Notes under the pieces: model-generated
The model's database searches: none
Seen by the model: the letters and a program-made list of their open reading frames with translations, nothing else
Told to the model about the DNA's origin: nothing
Translations under genes and position numbers: made by a program
Shown here: positions 1 to 11,916 of the stretch, piece after piece
Layout: every line of letters begins with the position of its first letter
Numbering within the stretch: position 1 is the stretch's first letter
Source of the DNA: Chimonanthus salicifolius
Lineage: Eukaryota; Streptophyta; Magnoliopsida; Laurales; Calycanthaceae
DNA: 64,000 nucleotides
Assembly (NCBI GenBank): GCA_013350335.1
Contig: CM023538.1
Location: 59,261,080 to 59,325,079, forward strand
Reading direction: 5' to 3'

Positions 1-1006
1 TATGAGATCTGATATTTGTCGTTTGGATCTAGAATTGATGCACTCATTCACCACCTAGACCCCAACCAAGACCTCCTTCCCATAACAAAAGCATTTGTAG
101 GTTTTTAATTTGCCATTTTGGTGGTTGACTTCAATACCTTCGATCAAATCCACTAACATTCCTTTTATTTATTGGATCCATTGAGGCCCGTAATATGCAA
201 CATATTGAGATAATAATATGAAGCCACCATTCCAGCTTAACTACATTTATGCTTGCATGTTTCATTTTTAAAATTTCAACACTATATTTGTAGTGCCAAC
301 CTACCAACCCATGATAATAATATGAATGATTTCCACAACCATCTCCATTTGGTCACTGTTAAGGAGTAGAAAGGCAAGGGAAAAGAGATTGAAGGAGAAG
401 GCAAAGAAAGGAGTGAGAGGAAAAAGAAAGAATGTTATTCACCAATCCAACTCATCCAAAGAGAGAGCCTTTTATAGGCTTACAAACAGTATCCAGTGGT
501 TCTACAAGAGCTTATCTATATTTTTTTTTTTGTGACCAAGGTGTCCAGGCATCTCACCTGCGTGCAAACCTCCAATCCACATACACTGGATAAGTTCAAT
601 GGGGAGTGACCTTTTGGGGTTGAGCGTAAATCAAACACAAGACCCCTGCTTCCTGAGGTGGGCTCTTGGCCATTAGGCCAACCCCTGCTTATCTATAATT
701 ACTTGTAGCCTTATCGCTTAATTGTTAAAAAAAATAACTAACCCTATCGAATGGCAGTAAGAAGGTAAAATGTACAAAGGTGAAGTACAAATGCAAACAT
801 GAAATGATAGTCCTCAAGTAGAAATGATGTTTCTCAACAACTGCAAATGCCAATTTTTTTTGGTTTGATAATCAATAGAGATATGACATGCTATCCATCA
901 CTTAAGTGTTGATTGATGAATGTTAGCTAATGAATAGTTTCTGTTGTTTCTTTTCTTCACTATACTTTGAATCATACAGCAACTGAATATATATGTTTCT
1001 GTGCAG
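1..1006 (+). other. TSB intron sequence with a SINE
   Basis: AT-rich sequence before the first visible TSB acceptor. It holds one SINE (521-686) and otherwise no coding match. The short reading frame at 326-535 has low-complexity composition and runs into the SINE poly(T), so it is not taken as a gene. Confidence 0.6.
521..686 (-). mobile_element. tRNA-derived SINE, family S1, with exact 11-bp target duplication
   Basis: On the minus strand the element starts AGGGGTTGGCCTAATGG, which contains a pol III A-box match (TGGCCTAATGG fits TRGYNNARNGG). It continues through CACTCCCCATTGAA and GATGCCTGGACACCTTGG and ends in a run of A. The target word GCTTATCTATA stands on both sides (510-520 and 687-697) without a mismatch, so the ends are certain and the insertion is fairly young. 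It lies inside a TSB intron. This copy defines the S1 family for the other entries. Confidence 0.9.
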
Positions 1007-2963
1007 GTAAGAGCAGTGCACTCAGGGACTGCAACACTGAAGGATGCTACATCAGAGGCTATACGAGACTGGGTGACTAATGTTGAGTCAACCCATTATA
1101 TTTTAGGTTCTGTTGCGGGACCGCATCCTTATCCAATGATGGTCAGGGAGTTCCATGCTGTGATTGGCAAAGAAACAAGAAAGCAAGCGATGGAAAAATG
1201 GGGTGGAAAGCCAGATGTGTTGGTTGCTTGTGTTGGTGGGGGTTCAAATGCAATGGGACTCTTTCACGAGTTTGTTGATGATGCAGATGTTAGGCTGATT
1301 GGCGTCGAGGCTGCAGGATTTGGATTAGATAGTGGTAAACATGCAGCTACTTTGACCAAAGGAGAGGTAGGTGTGCTGCATGGCGCTATGAGCTATTTAT
1401 TGCAAGATGATGATGGACAAATAATTGAGCCTCATTCCATCAGTGCTGGGTAAGAAATGCAAACTATATGTTTCCTTCGTTTTAGGGGTATCTGCCTAAA
1501 TTACTTCTTAGGCACACTGTGCTACCATCTAGATTTTGTAGCCCCAAAAAGTGGCTGGCCAACTCATCAAGTCTCTCTAAAGTCTATTTTTTTCAATATA
1601 TATTTCTAACAAAGACTATCGAGATATTTTCTACTGAGACTTCTCATCAAATGGATCTTCGGGCCACATAGTTATGTGTGATGTAAAGAGGGCCATATGA
1701 ATAGGTTGTGTATGAAGTTTCACTTCCATCTTATTATTCTCTCTCTTGATTTTGAACTACAATGACACATACTCATTGAAATTTAAAGGCCAAATTGCAT
1801 GGCTTGGATTATCAATTAAACTTTATATAATCTGGTGATTTTAAAGAAATTTGTCTTTTCCAAAACCTTGTTCTGGATACATTTTGTAATGTTGTTTACA
1901 TAATATATTTTGACAAATTCCCATTCTGTGTACAGTTTAGACTACCCTGGAGTTGGACCTGAGCACAGTTTTTTAAAGGATATAGGACGTGCTGAATACT
2001 ATAGCGTCACTGATCAGGAAGCATTGGAAGGTAATAAATCCTGTATTACGTGTTGTAGTTTTTGTGCCTATCTGTTGTTTGAGATTGCTTTTCTGCTTAG
2101 TGACTGACCAATGATCCAGGAGATTCAGGAGATCCATTTGATCATTCATTGTGTCATTTTCACTTAAAATAGTGACAAATGATTTTTTTTTTTTTTAAAT
2201 TTTATTGTAGTTAAAATTTTACCAGAAAAAAGGATTTAGATGATTCTTTGCAATTGTTTCCCATATCAGAATTCATGATGGTTTATGTTTGCAGATCAAG
2301 AAGTTATCTTATTTGTTGACTTCTCATATGATAATCTTGATGTGTGTGCCAATTGACTTTAACCTTGTTAGTTATCAAAATTTATTTTCATGTAATTTTA
2401 TTAGATGTGGATGAAAAGTGAATTAGGACAAAATTATCTAAATAAAAGTGTTTGTTTATTATAATATTGGGTGCTTCTTTAGGATGTGACAAAATCCAGA
2501 AACTCTTAGGCTTTGGCTTGGCTGTTGTAGTTTTTTTTTTGAAAACCAAGGTGCCTTGGCCTCCTAGAGCACCTGATTAATCATTAGGGCATGTGTAAAT
2601 CTCCCTATCCACACACACCGGGTAATACTATAGGGATTGGTCATTTTATGTTGAGAGTGACCTGAACCTAAGACCTCCTACATCTCAGAAGGGTTCTTAA
2701 CCATCAAGCCAACCCTCACGGGTTTGGCTATTGTAGTTTTTGCTATATTTCTTTTCCCAGATTGAGTGATACTGCTTCTGTTTGTAGCTTTCAAGCGACT
2801 ATCTCAACTGGAAGGTATAATTCCAGCTCTTGAAACATCTCATGCTTTGGCTTACTTGGAGAAACTCTGCCCAAATCTAGCAGATGGTACGAAGCTGGTG
2901 CTTAATTGCAGTGGCAGAGGAGACAAGGACGTCCAAACAGCGATAAAGTATTTAGAGGTTTGA
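1007..2963 (+). CDS. TSB: Tryptophan synthase beta chain, 3' part (5' exons outside window)
   Basis: Encodes the C-terminal 237 residues of the plastid enzyme that joins indole to serine to make tryptophan with pyridoxal phosphate. Three exons: 1007-1449, 1936-2030 and 2788-2963 (TGA 2961-2963). Splice phases agree: Gly is split GG|T and Ala is split G|CT. The first exon opens at [18 protein letters not shown], a conserved block of the family, and contains the phosphate-binding loop GGGSNAMG about 75 residues in, followed by [15 protein letters not shown]. Exon 2 has [15 protein letters not shown] and exon 3 ends [19 protein letters not shown]. The catalytic PLP lysine and transit peptide must lie in exons left of the window, since the first acceptor (CAG at 1004-1006) follows intron sequence. 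No frameshift or stop is seen. Family assignment is by direct recognition of these conserved stretches; the exact paralogue is not determined. Confidence 0.95.
2531..2722 (-). mobile_element. SINE, family S1, in TSB intron
   Basis: Same layout as the copy at 521-686: poly(T) side at 2531, then complementary forms of ACCAAGGTG, CACACACACCGGGTAA and the tRNA-like head GGTTGGCTTGATGG near 2715. A 13-14 bp duplication with one mismatch flanks it (2517-2530 and 2723-2736, TTGGCTRTTGTAG). It sits in the last visible TSB intron and does not disturb splice sites. Confidence 0.8.
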
Positions 2964-4760
2964 CTTGTTACTTTGGATCAGTATTAACTGTCATTAGATA
3001 GAAAGGTTTTCCCTTTTCCCCTGAAAGTTTTGTTGGAGCAATGACTGGAAAGGTTTTGCTTTTTCTTTGTTGGTTGTTGTATGTTTACATTTTTATTTGA
3101 AAAATAAATTTTAAGGTTTTTTTTAATAGAGTTCTATTAAAATGTTATGCCTTGGGTGAAATGAATCAGTCTTCTCTTTTTCACAGTCAAAGTCATTTAT
3201 TCCGTCAACTCAGAGTTGACATTCATATATTTAGATTTGTAGGGTCTATGTTAGACCAAATGAATGCATTCTTCCCTTACACCGACTAACCCTCTATCAA
3301 TTGCACCTTTACTGAACTTAACATCAATCTCAATCATAAAGATCTTACAAAACATTGCTTCACTTATCTTATTAAAATGAAATTTCATAAGCTATACGCA
3401 AGTCAAGACTTTTTCAATCCACCCATTTGTGTGGGCTCAAGTGGAGCCCATCGAGTTACGTGTAGAGAATTCCACGAGATTCAACATGGCATTGGTATGA
3501 ATAATGGTAATCCCTAATAATAATAGCTTTAGAGGAATGAAGGAATTAAATTAAGGCTCATTCTTATAGTCTAGACTCCAGAGGGTGTGAATTCAAGTCT
3601 CATGGGCATCGAATAAGATAGAATAGTCAGTCATTGAAAATAATTTGTTAAATCTAAATGTAAAAACTAACTTTAGATTTATGAGATAAATGATTTAAAT
3701 GATGAATAAAAGAATGAGCATTTGACTATATAATCATTTTACCACATCAACTATGTTCTATTATCAAACAGAATCCCTTTTTGAAATAAAGCCACATTAG
3801 CAGTCACTTTCTATTCTATTCCATTCTCTATATCACCTACCAAACAAGCCCTTAAAAGCTGCTGCTTTGATAAAATAGGTTTTCGGCTCACTCGTGAAAT
3901 TTCAGATATTATTTTATTGAAATCAACAATCATGACCATGATGAAGAGCTAATATCCTTACCACACTTCGGATTCTTTCTTCTTCTCTTTTTCCCTCAGC
4001 CCATGCTGTTGATGATAGCTTTTTCAGTAATTCGATATCTCAGATATTAAGGCCCACCATTTAGTACCACTTGTCCAATATATAATCTTGGATGGTATAT
4101 CACCCAAGTGTAAATTTTGCAAAGACTAGGAATGGGATAGATAATGAGATTTAAAATATTGTCTCAACCCAAAAGGCATTGACTTGATCACAACTAATAT
4201 TTATTATAAGTTGATCTAAGCTTAGTTGGATTCAACTCTTCCCAGACTTGTACAATATACGAAATTTGCAGATAATTTTGTGTGTATGGGATTAGTCTCA
4301 CATCTAATATAGAGTGGGACTATTCAGATTATTTAGAAAAAATATTATTATTGAGTCCGATATTTAAAACTTTGAAAAGAGAGTGCACTATTGCATGAGC
4401 TTTTTTTTTTAATTTTTGAATGGAACTGCAACAAAAATTCATTCATTGATAGGATTATTTTCAAGTGACATGAGAGGAAGTCCAAAGAAGACTCTAGTTA
4501 TTCATATAGCATGGCATTACAGTCTAACTTGTTTGTTCGTGTGTTACTTCTAATTCGACCATAATACCAACTGAACCAACTGGCATTTGCACAAATGCTG
4601 CTCAAACTCCTCCTTTGGTTGCGTTACACCAACTCTGTTGATTCTTCTTCAAACGCTACTGCTTTGACTGTCCAGAGATTACATAAATGGATCGAGACAT
4701 CAGTATTTGCTAATATCAGCTGTTCTCTTACACAATTTCACATAGGGTTATTTTATTTTA
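2964..4760. other. TSB 3' flank, no further gene seen
   Basis: AT-rich sequence downstream of the TSB stop. It should contain the TSB 3' UTR and poly(A) site, which I cannot fix. A degraded S2-type SINE lies near 4170-4325. A short inverted repeat (GGGCTCAAGTGGAGCCC) is at about 3433-3449. Nothing else is recognised. Confidence 0.5.
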
Positions 4761-4762
4761 TT

Positions 4763-5023
4763 TTTTATGATCAAGGTGTCCAGACATCTTATCTTTATTG
4801 GGGTAGAGGATCTTATAACCTGACTAATTTTTGAAACATGTGCAGTCTTACCAATACTACACACACTAAGTCTACGACTATAGGAATTAGTCCTTTGGAT
4901 TAAGCATAAATACCAATACTACACACACTAAGTCTACAACTATAGGAATTAGTCCGTTAGGTTAAACATGAATTGAACTCAAGACTCCACTTTTTAAGAC
5001 GAGCTTCTTGGTCAGCGAAACTC
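4763..5023 (-). mobile_element. SINE, family S1, with internal 62-bp tandem duplication
   Basis: Runs from a T-rich end (TTTTTTATGATCAAGGTGTC on the plus strand) to a degraded tRNA-like head near 5020. It is longer than other S1 copies because a 62-bp central block is present twice in direct order (4849-4910 and 4911-4972) with few differences. Lies between the convergent TSB and GPT genes. Confidence 0.7.
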
Positions 5024-5424
5024 ATCTTGGGAGTAGGTAGTTGTACAAAAAGGAATGAATTCATTAGGTCGGTCTATGGTAGGCCCCCACAAGCCCAAGA
5101 ATGGGGGAGAAATTTATGCATCTCCCTAGACTTTCATCTTGGGAGAAATATCTACTCTGACCCAACTCCCACATCCTGGTGAATGGTGCCCAAGAGTAAA
5201 GGGTTTTGTTTATTTTTGTCTAATTTCAAAGACAAAACAATTTGGTCCTCCACGGACAAGGCCAAATTGGAAAAAATAAGTAGGAATGGAATGGTTGGTA
5301 GCCTCTTCACCTGCTCCATTCCATTTTCACCGGTCAATCCTTATGGCAGGCGACCCGGCTCAAATGGGTCATATCCTGTGTAGCACATGCTAGCATTTTC
5401 AGATGTACGTTGAAGGAAGTACAG

Positions 5425-5769
5425 CTGAAAGTTAAGTGAATTGGTCGAAACTGAATTTTATTATTTCTATAGGTCGGTATTTAATTTGGTACTGCATGTG
5501 GACTTGTGAATTATGGAATCTAAAATTTTTTGCGCATCCTCTCTTTATAAATCGATTTTTAATAATGAATTTTACTCGTGTTTTATCACAGTATCAGAGC
5601 AGGTACCACATGGATGAGTTGAGTTCTTCTCCCCAACCATATGTGGAAGGGAGTGTTAGCATGTCCTACATCGCCGGTGAGCATTGTAAATTATGGGGTT
5701 TATAAATGTTTGGACACCCTCTCCTTATAAGCTAGTTTTTAGGAATGAATTCTACTCATGTATTTTGTC
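5425..5769 (+). mobile_element. TRIM retrotransposon (terminal-repeat retrotransposon in miniature)
   Basis: Contains CAGTATCAGAGCAGGTACC at about 5590, matching a primer-binding site for initiator tRNA-Met. Downstream is a purine-rich tract (GGAAGGGAGTGTTAG) and then the 3' terminal repeat from TGTTAGC (about 5653) to TTTTGTCA. The 5' repeat is diverged but shares ATTATGG, CTCTTTATAA and AATGAATTTTACTCRTG with the 3' copy. No protein is encoded. It lies just beyond the last GPT splice donor at 5826. Left end is approximate. Confidence 0.75.
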
Positions 5770-5795
5770 AATGTGCTCTGTAATCATTTTTGTAA

Positions 5796-8700
5796 TCATG
5801 CTGTGTTTGAGAAATTGAAATTTACCTGAGAGTAGATGAAGGTTCCGAGGATGGCAATGGCAGCCCCAAGTGCATTGACGGGTTGGATGGGTGTATGGAA
5901 GATGATGATAGAGGAGACGATGACAGATATCCTCTTCATGGTGTTTCCAATGCTAAACGTCAAAGGAGAGATCTCGTCCAAGGACATGTATGAGACCTGG
6001 TTGTAGAGGTGATAGAATACGCTTTGTGCTGCCACCCACCTGTCACAACCACCACACAAGATATTTTCACCAGCCGAGGCTATACCAAACATGAAAACAA
6101 CAAACAAGCCACTGCTGCAATGGCTCACATTGATTGGAATCGAATTCTATAATAATTCACAAGCCTCCAAAATAAGATAGAAAGTAAACAAGTGGCTTGC
6201 TAGTAGAGGAAATGAGACACGTGTATGCAAGGTACAACTTGATAGACGATGTATTCAAATGTAATAAAGAAGATGGAAGCCACATGTGCTGTCTCCTACT
6301 GATGTTTGATCTAAAAATGGTAAAGATCAGAAATAATTTTGTTCTTATATAATTAAATGTGATTATTAATTATTTACCTTTTTGATAAAAAGTGCCTAAA
6401 AATAACAAATAAAGCGTTAACTCTATCATTACCCGTTGTAGTATCACTCTCGATTATATTTCGCTGGTTGACCATGACCCGATCAAAGGATTTTACCAAA
6501 TCCATCAAATTATAAATCATCTCAGGATCATGTAAAACAGTAGAAAGTATTCTCCTCAATTGTTTTTTGTATATAAAGAATTGGTTTACTTCACCAAGCG
6601 AGTGAGATTTTCTCACTTTATTTTCTTTCACTGGTGGAAATGATCCGGGAAATGACACATAATTTCAGTTCCTTTTAACTTTTTTTAACAGTAGTTCTAC
6701 TTTTGATCAAATGGCCTTCAAGGTTAAGACAATGGTTCCCCTTCCAGCCATGAAATGTCTAATGTAGTAACATGTCACGTGCCATATTATTTCAATATTA
6801 CCAACTTAGACTAAAGCAACAAACAACATTATAAGATGAAATTAAAGGACGGGTGTTGAATACCAGACGAATTGGGGTCCAATCTGAGAGACTGCTGTTT
6901 GCCAGCCAGCTGCCCACATCTGGGGCCCCTCTACTGCCACTGCAAAAGGAGTAAGAATCAAGAGAGAGAGCAAGGACAAACACGCGTAGTAGTTCATCCC
7001 ACTAACAGCCTTCCCCTTCATGCCCTTCTTGGAGAATATATTGCGGAAGACAAAAGCCAAATTTGATATCATCGCTCCCATAAACCCTAACAGCACAATA
7101 CAACAACACAGAATAGTCAAACTCCACCAGCAAATTTCCGGCCTATTTTACCAAGAAGAGGAAAACCAGAAACACATAAATCTGAATAATTACAAATTTG
7201 TAATAAAACCCAAAGATTGTTGACAAGGTTGGACCGCAAGGGCTTGGCCTGACGATCAAAGAGGGCAGCACCAAGAAAGGGAGTTTTGAATTCAATTCAT
7301 GCTCAACTCCAATATCCTACTCACTATAGTTGTTTATCCGGTGTGTGTGGAAGGCTTACATATGCTCTAAAGGCTAGTCAGATTAAAAAATGTCGCATGT
7401 AGATGAGACGCCTGAACACCTTGATTTATAAAAAAATTATACAAATAAGGTTGAAAACGAGGGTAGCTCAATTGCCCACTAAACCCCATCTCAATTGAAT
7501 GAGACAATTTCATCATCCATCTCAACCCTCCCGTTCAAGATACTGACGTATAGTTATTATTGCCTGGTGGACAGCGGTGACATTTTCTGCATCATGATTT
7601 GTGGCCTAATCATACTCAGATCCCAATGCATGTAATTCCTGGGTACTTTATTCTAAAGGGTCATTCTCTATAAAGTTACTTGATGAGTGTGGTATAGGTA
7701 CTTGATGCTTGTGAGTTGGAGGACTTGTACCTGCCTCGAAAATTAGTCCAATACTTAAAAGGCCTAGACAAAGACTGATCGAATTTGAGCAGGTTTAAAT
7801 TTGGGTGGTTGGAACTTGGATGGCTACCAAACTCTCATCAACAAGACACATGTGAGCCGCCTTAATTGAGAAAAAATTTTTTTAGCTTTTCTTAATTATG
7901 TTTAAGAAGTATCGTAGTTAAGTTAGAGGAATACAAACAGCCATAGAACACCAGGTACTTATGCATTAAAAAGATTTCAGAGGGTCGTTTTCTAAGAAGA
8001 AGGACCTCTAAAAGAAAAGGGATCGCGTGAAGTGCTTACACGTTCCAAACCTGATACCAATTTTCAATTTCCCCTATAAAAATGCAAAGAACTTCCAAGA
8101 CAGGCATTGAGGATATTAAAAAAATCATCCATGTGAACAACACTACAAATTAAAACAAATGTTAATTGAATAATTTTTTTAAATTTCTCTTACCAGTCAT
8201 ATTGAAATTGAGCTCGGTCACAGCAGAGAGCGCACAACCTCCGATGATGGGGAGCAGTGAGAGATACACAGGCAAGGGAAACGTCTCTCCCAGCAAAAAT
8301 CTCGAGACCAGAACGCTAAATGCTGGTTCTCCACTCTTGATGATATGCGTAAATGACACTGCCACCTTGGACATACTCACAGTCGCCGCCACATGCCCGA
8401 TCGTATGCGCCACTGCCACCTGCGAAACCTGAATGTTAAAAACCCAACAACGAGGAACAAAACGCCTGCAAAATCGTCAAAAACTTAAAAGCTCCTCTTC
8501 ATAACCAAATTGCTAAAGAAAAAGACCCAATAATTAAAACTAAAAAAAGCTCATAAAACCTTATGCTTAATCGATTCTACACCCAATAATTAAAACTCAA
8601 GAAAAAAACCTTATCCTTAATCGGTTCTACCTTTCTAAAAAGACTTACTCTGTTTTTTTATAACAGGAGTATTCTAGGTGATGGTAATTACATACAAAAT

Positions 8701-9667
8701 TACTCACAAGTCACCTGTATTAGGTAAAGTTCAGATAAATCAAACTCTCTGGTCTAACCCTATTGAACTACTGGTGCAGGAAAAACGTATGCTCTGTTTT
8801 TTCTTATACAATCATTAAAAAAAAAAAAAGGGTTTTTAACATTTATACTGAAAGATAATGATTTTCGAAGAAAGTAGATTGTCATTTTTCTTACGTTTTA
8901 TTTGGATGCATTAGAAGGAAAATAAATACCTATGAAATAATTGCATTTAACAAAAAAGGGATTTTAACTGATAAGTATATCTCAATTTTTTAGAGGAAAA
9001 GTTTCCTCTCCCTAATTTTCCCACGAGGGCAAGCACTTTCCAAACACGATTTCAAATGAATTTTTAACTGAAAACCCAGCATCTAAACAAGCACCTAATT
9101 CATAATTTCAGGTATCTAAATAAGAACTAATCTTTATACCGGGGCAAGCGCTTTCCAGAAATCCAGATCAGTTTTGGGTGCCTCGGCGATCCTGGTTGCC
9201 CATGAAATCAGCATAATCAAAGATCCAGCAGCAAGAGACAGAGTCGACGTGAGCCAAGGATAAGGGAAGGCGTTGAGAACCTTCTTGTTGTAGATGTTGA
9301 ATACTACATTCAACGCCCACCAGGTGGCAAAATAAATGCCGATTTTCAACTTCTGCGCTGCAGCCGATTTAACCTCTTTATCGGGTAATTGGATATTCCC
9401 CATCTCTGTGATCGGCTCTGACCGATCCGCTTCATAAGCCTCACATTCAAAGGTCCTATTTCGAGGTCTCAGACCCGCGAGGGATCCAAATCCATCTGAG
9501 GAAGAAAGGTAGAGGGGTTTCTGAGCAGAAATACAAGAAAAGCTACGACCTTCAGTTGAAATTAGGGAAGGGAGAGAAGAAAGGCGCAGATTCGGTGATG
9601 GCAATTTGTGCCTCGTTAGATCGGAGACGACGAGAGATGGAGCTGACAGCTTGGCGGAGCAGATCAT
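5796..9667 (-). CDS. GPT1: Plastid glucose-6-phosphate/phosphate translocator, GPT type
   Basis: Antiporter of the plastid inner envelope that imports glucose 6-phosphate in exchange for phosphate, feeding starch synthesis and the oxidative pentose phosphate route. Coding exons: 9667-9140, 8419-8194, 7086-6864 and 6039-5826, phases 0/1/2/0. The start MICSAKL matches the family start; an upstream ATG in the same frame at 9691 would add eight residues. Residues 1 to about 75 are Ser/Leu-rich with few acidic residues, a transit peptide; CEAYEADRSEP follows, then the membrane core starting KLKIGIYFATWWALNVVFN. Exons 2-4 carry VAHTIGHVAATVSMSKVAVS, FTHIIKSGEPAFSVL, SNLAFVFRNIFSKKGMKGK and GNTMKRISVIVSSIIIF. 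In total 397 residues to the last donor. Reading through that donor (CAG|GTAAAT) gives nine more residues and a stop at 5796; the usual short last exon was not found, so the C-terminus is uncertain. Confidence 0.93.
7239..7437 (+). mobile_element. SINE, family S1, in GPT intron 2
   Basis: Begins AGGGCTTGGCCTGACGATCA (A-box like), has CACTATAGTTGTTTATCCGG and ATGAGACGCCTGAACACC, and ends in TTTATAAAAAAA. Same order of blocks as the 521-686 copy. Lies in the 8193-7087 intron. Confidence 0.75.
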
Positions 9668-10520
9668 GGTTTCAAAGGAGGAATTCAACAAATGTAGAGG
9701 GAAATTGAACGATTAAGTGGATTTTCAAGCAAGAATCACTAAAAAGTAGAGGAAATCAACCAGTTATTTTGTGATTCTTTGGAACTGAGAACTAAAGATT
9801 TGCAGTTGATTATGAAAAAATATAAATGAAATCTCAGAAAGTCAGAACTTCCGTTGTTTCTCGACTGAGAAGTAGAGATCTGCTGCAGAAATGCAAAAAA
9901 ATACCTAATATTTGACGTTTCAGATTCTTACTGACTGTAACCGGATTAAAGATCAGAACTTAAATATTCTTGGATTGATCTGATCCAAAACAATCAAAGA
10001 AGAACCTCAAACCCAGGCAATTGAAATGATTTCCACTTGGAAACCTTCGATCCGATATCACAAATTCAGAATATTAACAAAAACTACAACTGTAGGGTTT
10101 TTCGACAGATTATCAAGCAAGAAGCATTTAAAAGCTTGAAAATCCACGGAATGCAGGGGATTTTGCACGGAGGCGTAGAAAACAGAGAATTCCACAGGCT
10201 GTCCCGAATAAACACAAGAAAAAGCTCCGAAACCTCCGATCTGGCTCTATTTTTTGACAAAAATCTCGATCAAGCTCAGAATCTGCTTGTGGAAACGGAT
10301 TCTGGGCGGAAAACTCGAGGAAAGTGGCGATTTATGCGAGGTTCAACGTAGAAATTCGCTTGGAATTTTGAAGAATATTCAAATCTGAAACAGAAATTAT
10401 AACGAAATAAAAATAAAATTAGAGGAGACTCAGAAAAATGAGATCTTTGTCTCGTTTCCTCCTCACAGAGAGAGAAAGAAGACACGATCGGCTTTTGAGA
10501 AATGCGGAAGAAAGGAAATT

Positions 10521-10530
10521 CAATTTATAG
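10521..10530 (-). promoter_or_regulatory. Probable TATA box of the GPT gene
   Basis: Minus-strand CTATAAATTG stands about 860 bases upstream of the GPT start codon. The long leader it implies (about 9670-10490) has no coding match and could hold a 5' UTR intron. The reading frame at 10037-10351 on the other strand is a shadow of this leader. Inference from motif and position only. Confidence 0.4.
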
Positions 10531-11184
10531 TGGAAAGGAGGGTCAGACCTCTTTTCCCTTGTCTAATGTCGGTAATATCCCTCATCTTGTTTTCATTTAC
10601 AAGTCTATCCCCTGAACACCTATTCTGCTGTTCAGCGTTTCACCTAAACGCCGACCGGAGATGATAAAGTTAAAAAAAACCTAATTGTAACAGAAATTTC
10701 TATATATATATATTATATTTTAGTTATTGGGTCTTATCATGTTGAATTAAAATTTATAAATAATTTAAGATAAAATCTAATTTTAATATTAGATTCATAT
10801 AAGTAAAAATCAATTTTCAATTAATAATTAATTTTACTATATTTAAATCAGATGACTAATAATTATTTTTAGTCTTAATTGTAAAATACTTTACAATTTT
10901 AGATTCAATATATTGAGATCGATTGATCAACTGTATCCCACATGTTAAATTATAATACTTTATTTTAATCTTTAGAATTTGGTGATGCATTGAGTTCAAT
11001 TATGCAAATTATATTATTTTAATTATGAATAGGTATTATGGTTGACGGGTATTACTAATGATATCGATAAAAAAATGATTTATTTATATATAAAATTTTA
11101 TTTCTAAGTGGCAGTTTGTTATATTCCATTAAAGATTGAAATTAGTATAAAAAGTTGAGCCAATTATATATATATATATATATA

Positions 11185-11545
11185 GGGTGCCCATCCTAGG
11201 AGAACTCTTTTAGAAGACACGGACTTTCTAGACTTTCCATTTTACTCTCATTCGTTCGTACGGAAAAACTAAAAAAAAAAAAAAAATCAAACTTTCAGTT
11301 CACGATAGCGGTGCACCGATTTAGAGTAAGTGGAAGAGAGAGGAGGAGAAGAGTTCATTGAATCGGTGCATCGATTTAGAGTAAGTGTAATAATGAAGAG
11401 GAGAAGAGTTCATTGAACTAGTGCACCGATTTCTGAATATCTGATTTTTTGCTTTTCCCGTACAGATGGAGAGGGGGGGTAACATTGGAACTTCACAAAA
11501 ACCCGTGTCTAGTCTAAGACTATGCCTGTGTTAGGATGGACACCC
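11185..11545. mobile_element. Small TIR element rich in CCGATT words, inserted in a TA repeat
   Basis: Left end GGGTGCCCATCCTAG and right end (reverse complement) GGGTGTCCATCCTAA are matching terminal inverted repeats. The inside repeats GGTGCACCGATTTAGAG-like words three times. Flanks are TATATATA on both sides, so target duplication length cannot be read. Related by terminal and internal words to the element at 41355-41643. Confidence 0.7.
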
Positions 11546-11577
11546 TATATATATATATGGATAAACTTAATTTCAAC

Positions 11578-11750
11578 GGGTTGGCTTGACGGCTAAGAAC
11601 ACACTTTAGGAAATAGGAGTTTTGTGTTCGATTCATATTTAATTGCAAAGGGTCACTCCCCATTGAATTTACCTGACGTGTGTGGATTGAGAGGTTTACA
11701 AATGTCTGAAAGATTAGTTCAGTGAGATAAATATAAGTATGTAAAGTATC
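11578..11750 (+). mobile_element. SINE, family S1
   Basis: Head GGTTGGCTTGACGGCTAAGA with B-box-like GTTCGATTC about 43 bases on, then CACTCCCCATTGAATTTACC and GTGTGGATTGAGAGGTTTAC. The B-box is best preserved in this copy, supporting a tRNA origin. The tail has decayed. Confidence 0.75.
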
Positions 11751-11916
11751 ACCACTAAATAATCATCTGTCTTTTCAAAATTTTATGAATATAATTATTG
11801 ATTTTTAAAATTTAAAATCAAAGGATTAGATAATCAAATAAAGTAGAACTTTATATTTTGATAATTCATGTGATTCCCTTTTTCGACACAACCAACTGTA
11901 ATAGGGCACTTAAGAC

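Noticed and set aside
10037..10351. 104-residue plus-strand frame
   Set aside because: Lies opposite the GPT leader, has no family match and is overlapped by the probable GPT 5' UTR.
11578..11640. tRNA gene (A- and B-box matches)
   Set aside because: Arms do not pair as a tRNA and the same head recurs with SINE body and tail; it is a SINE head.
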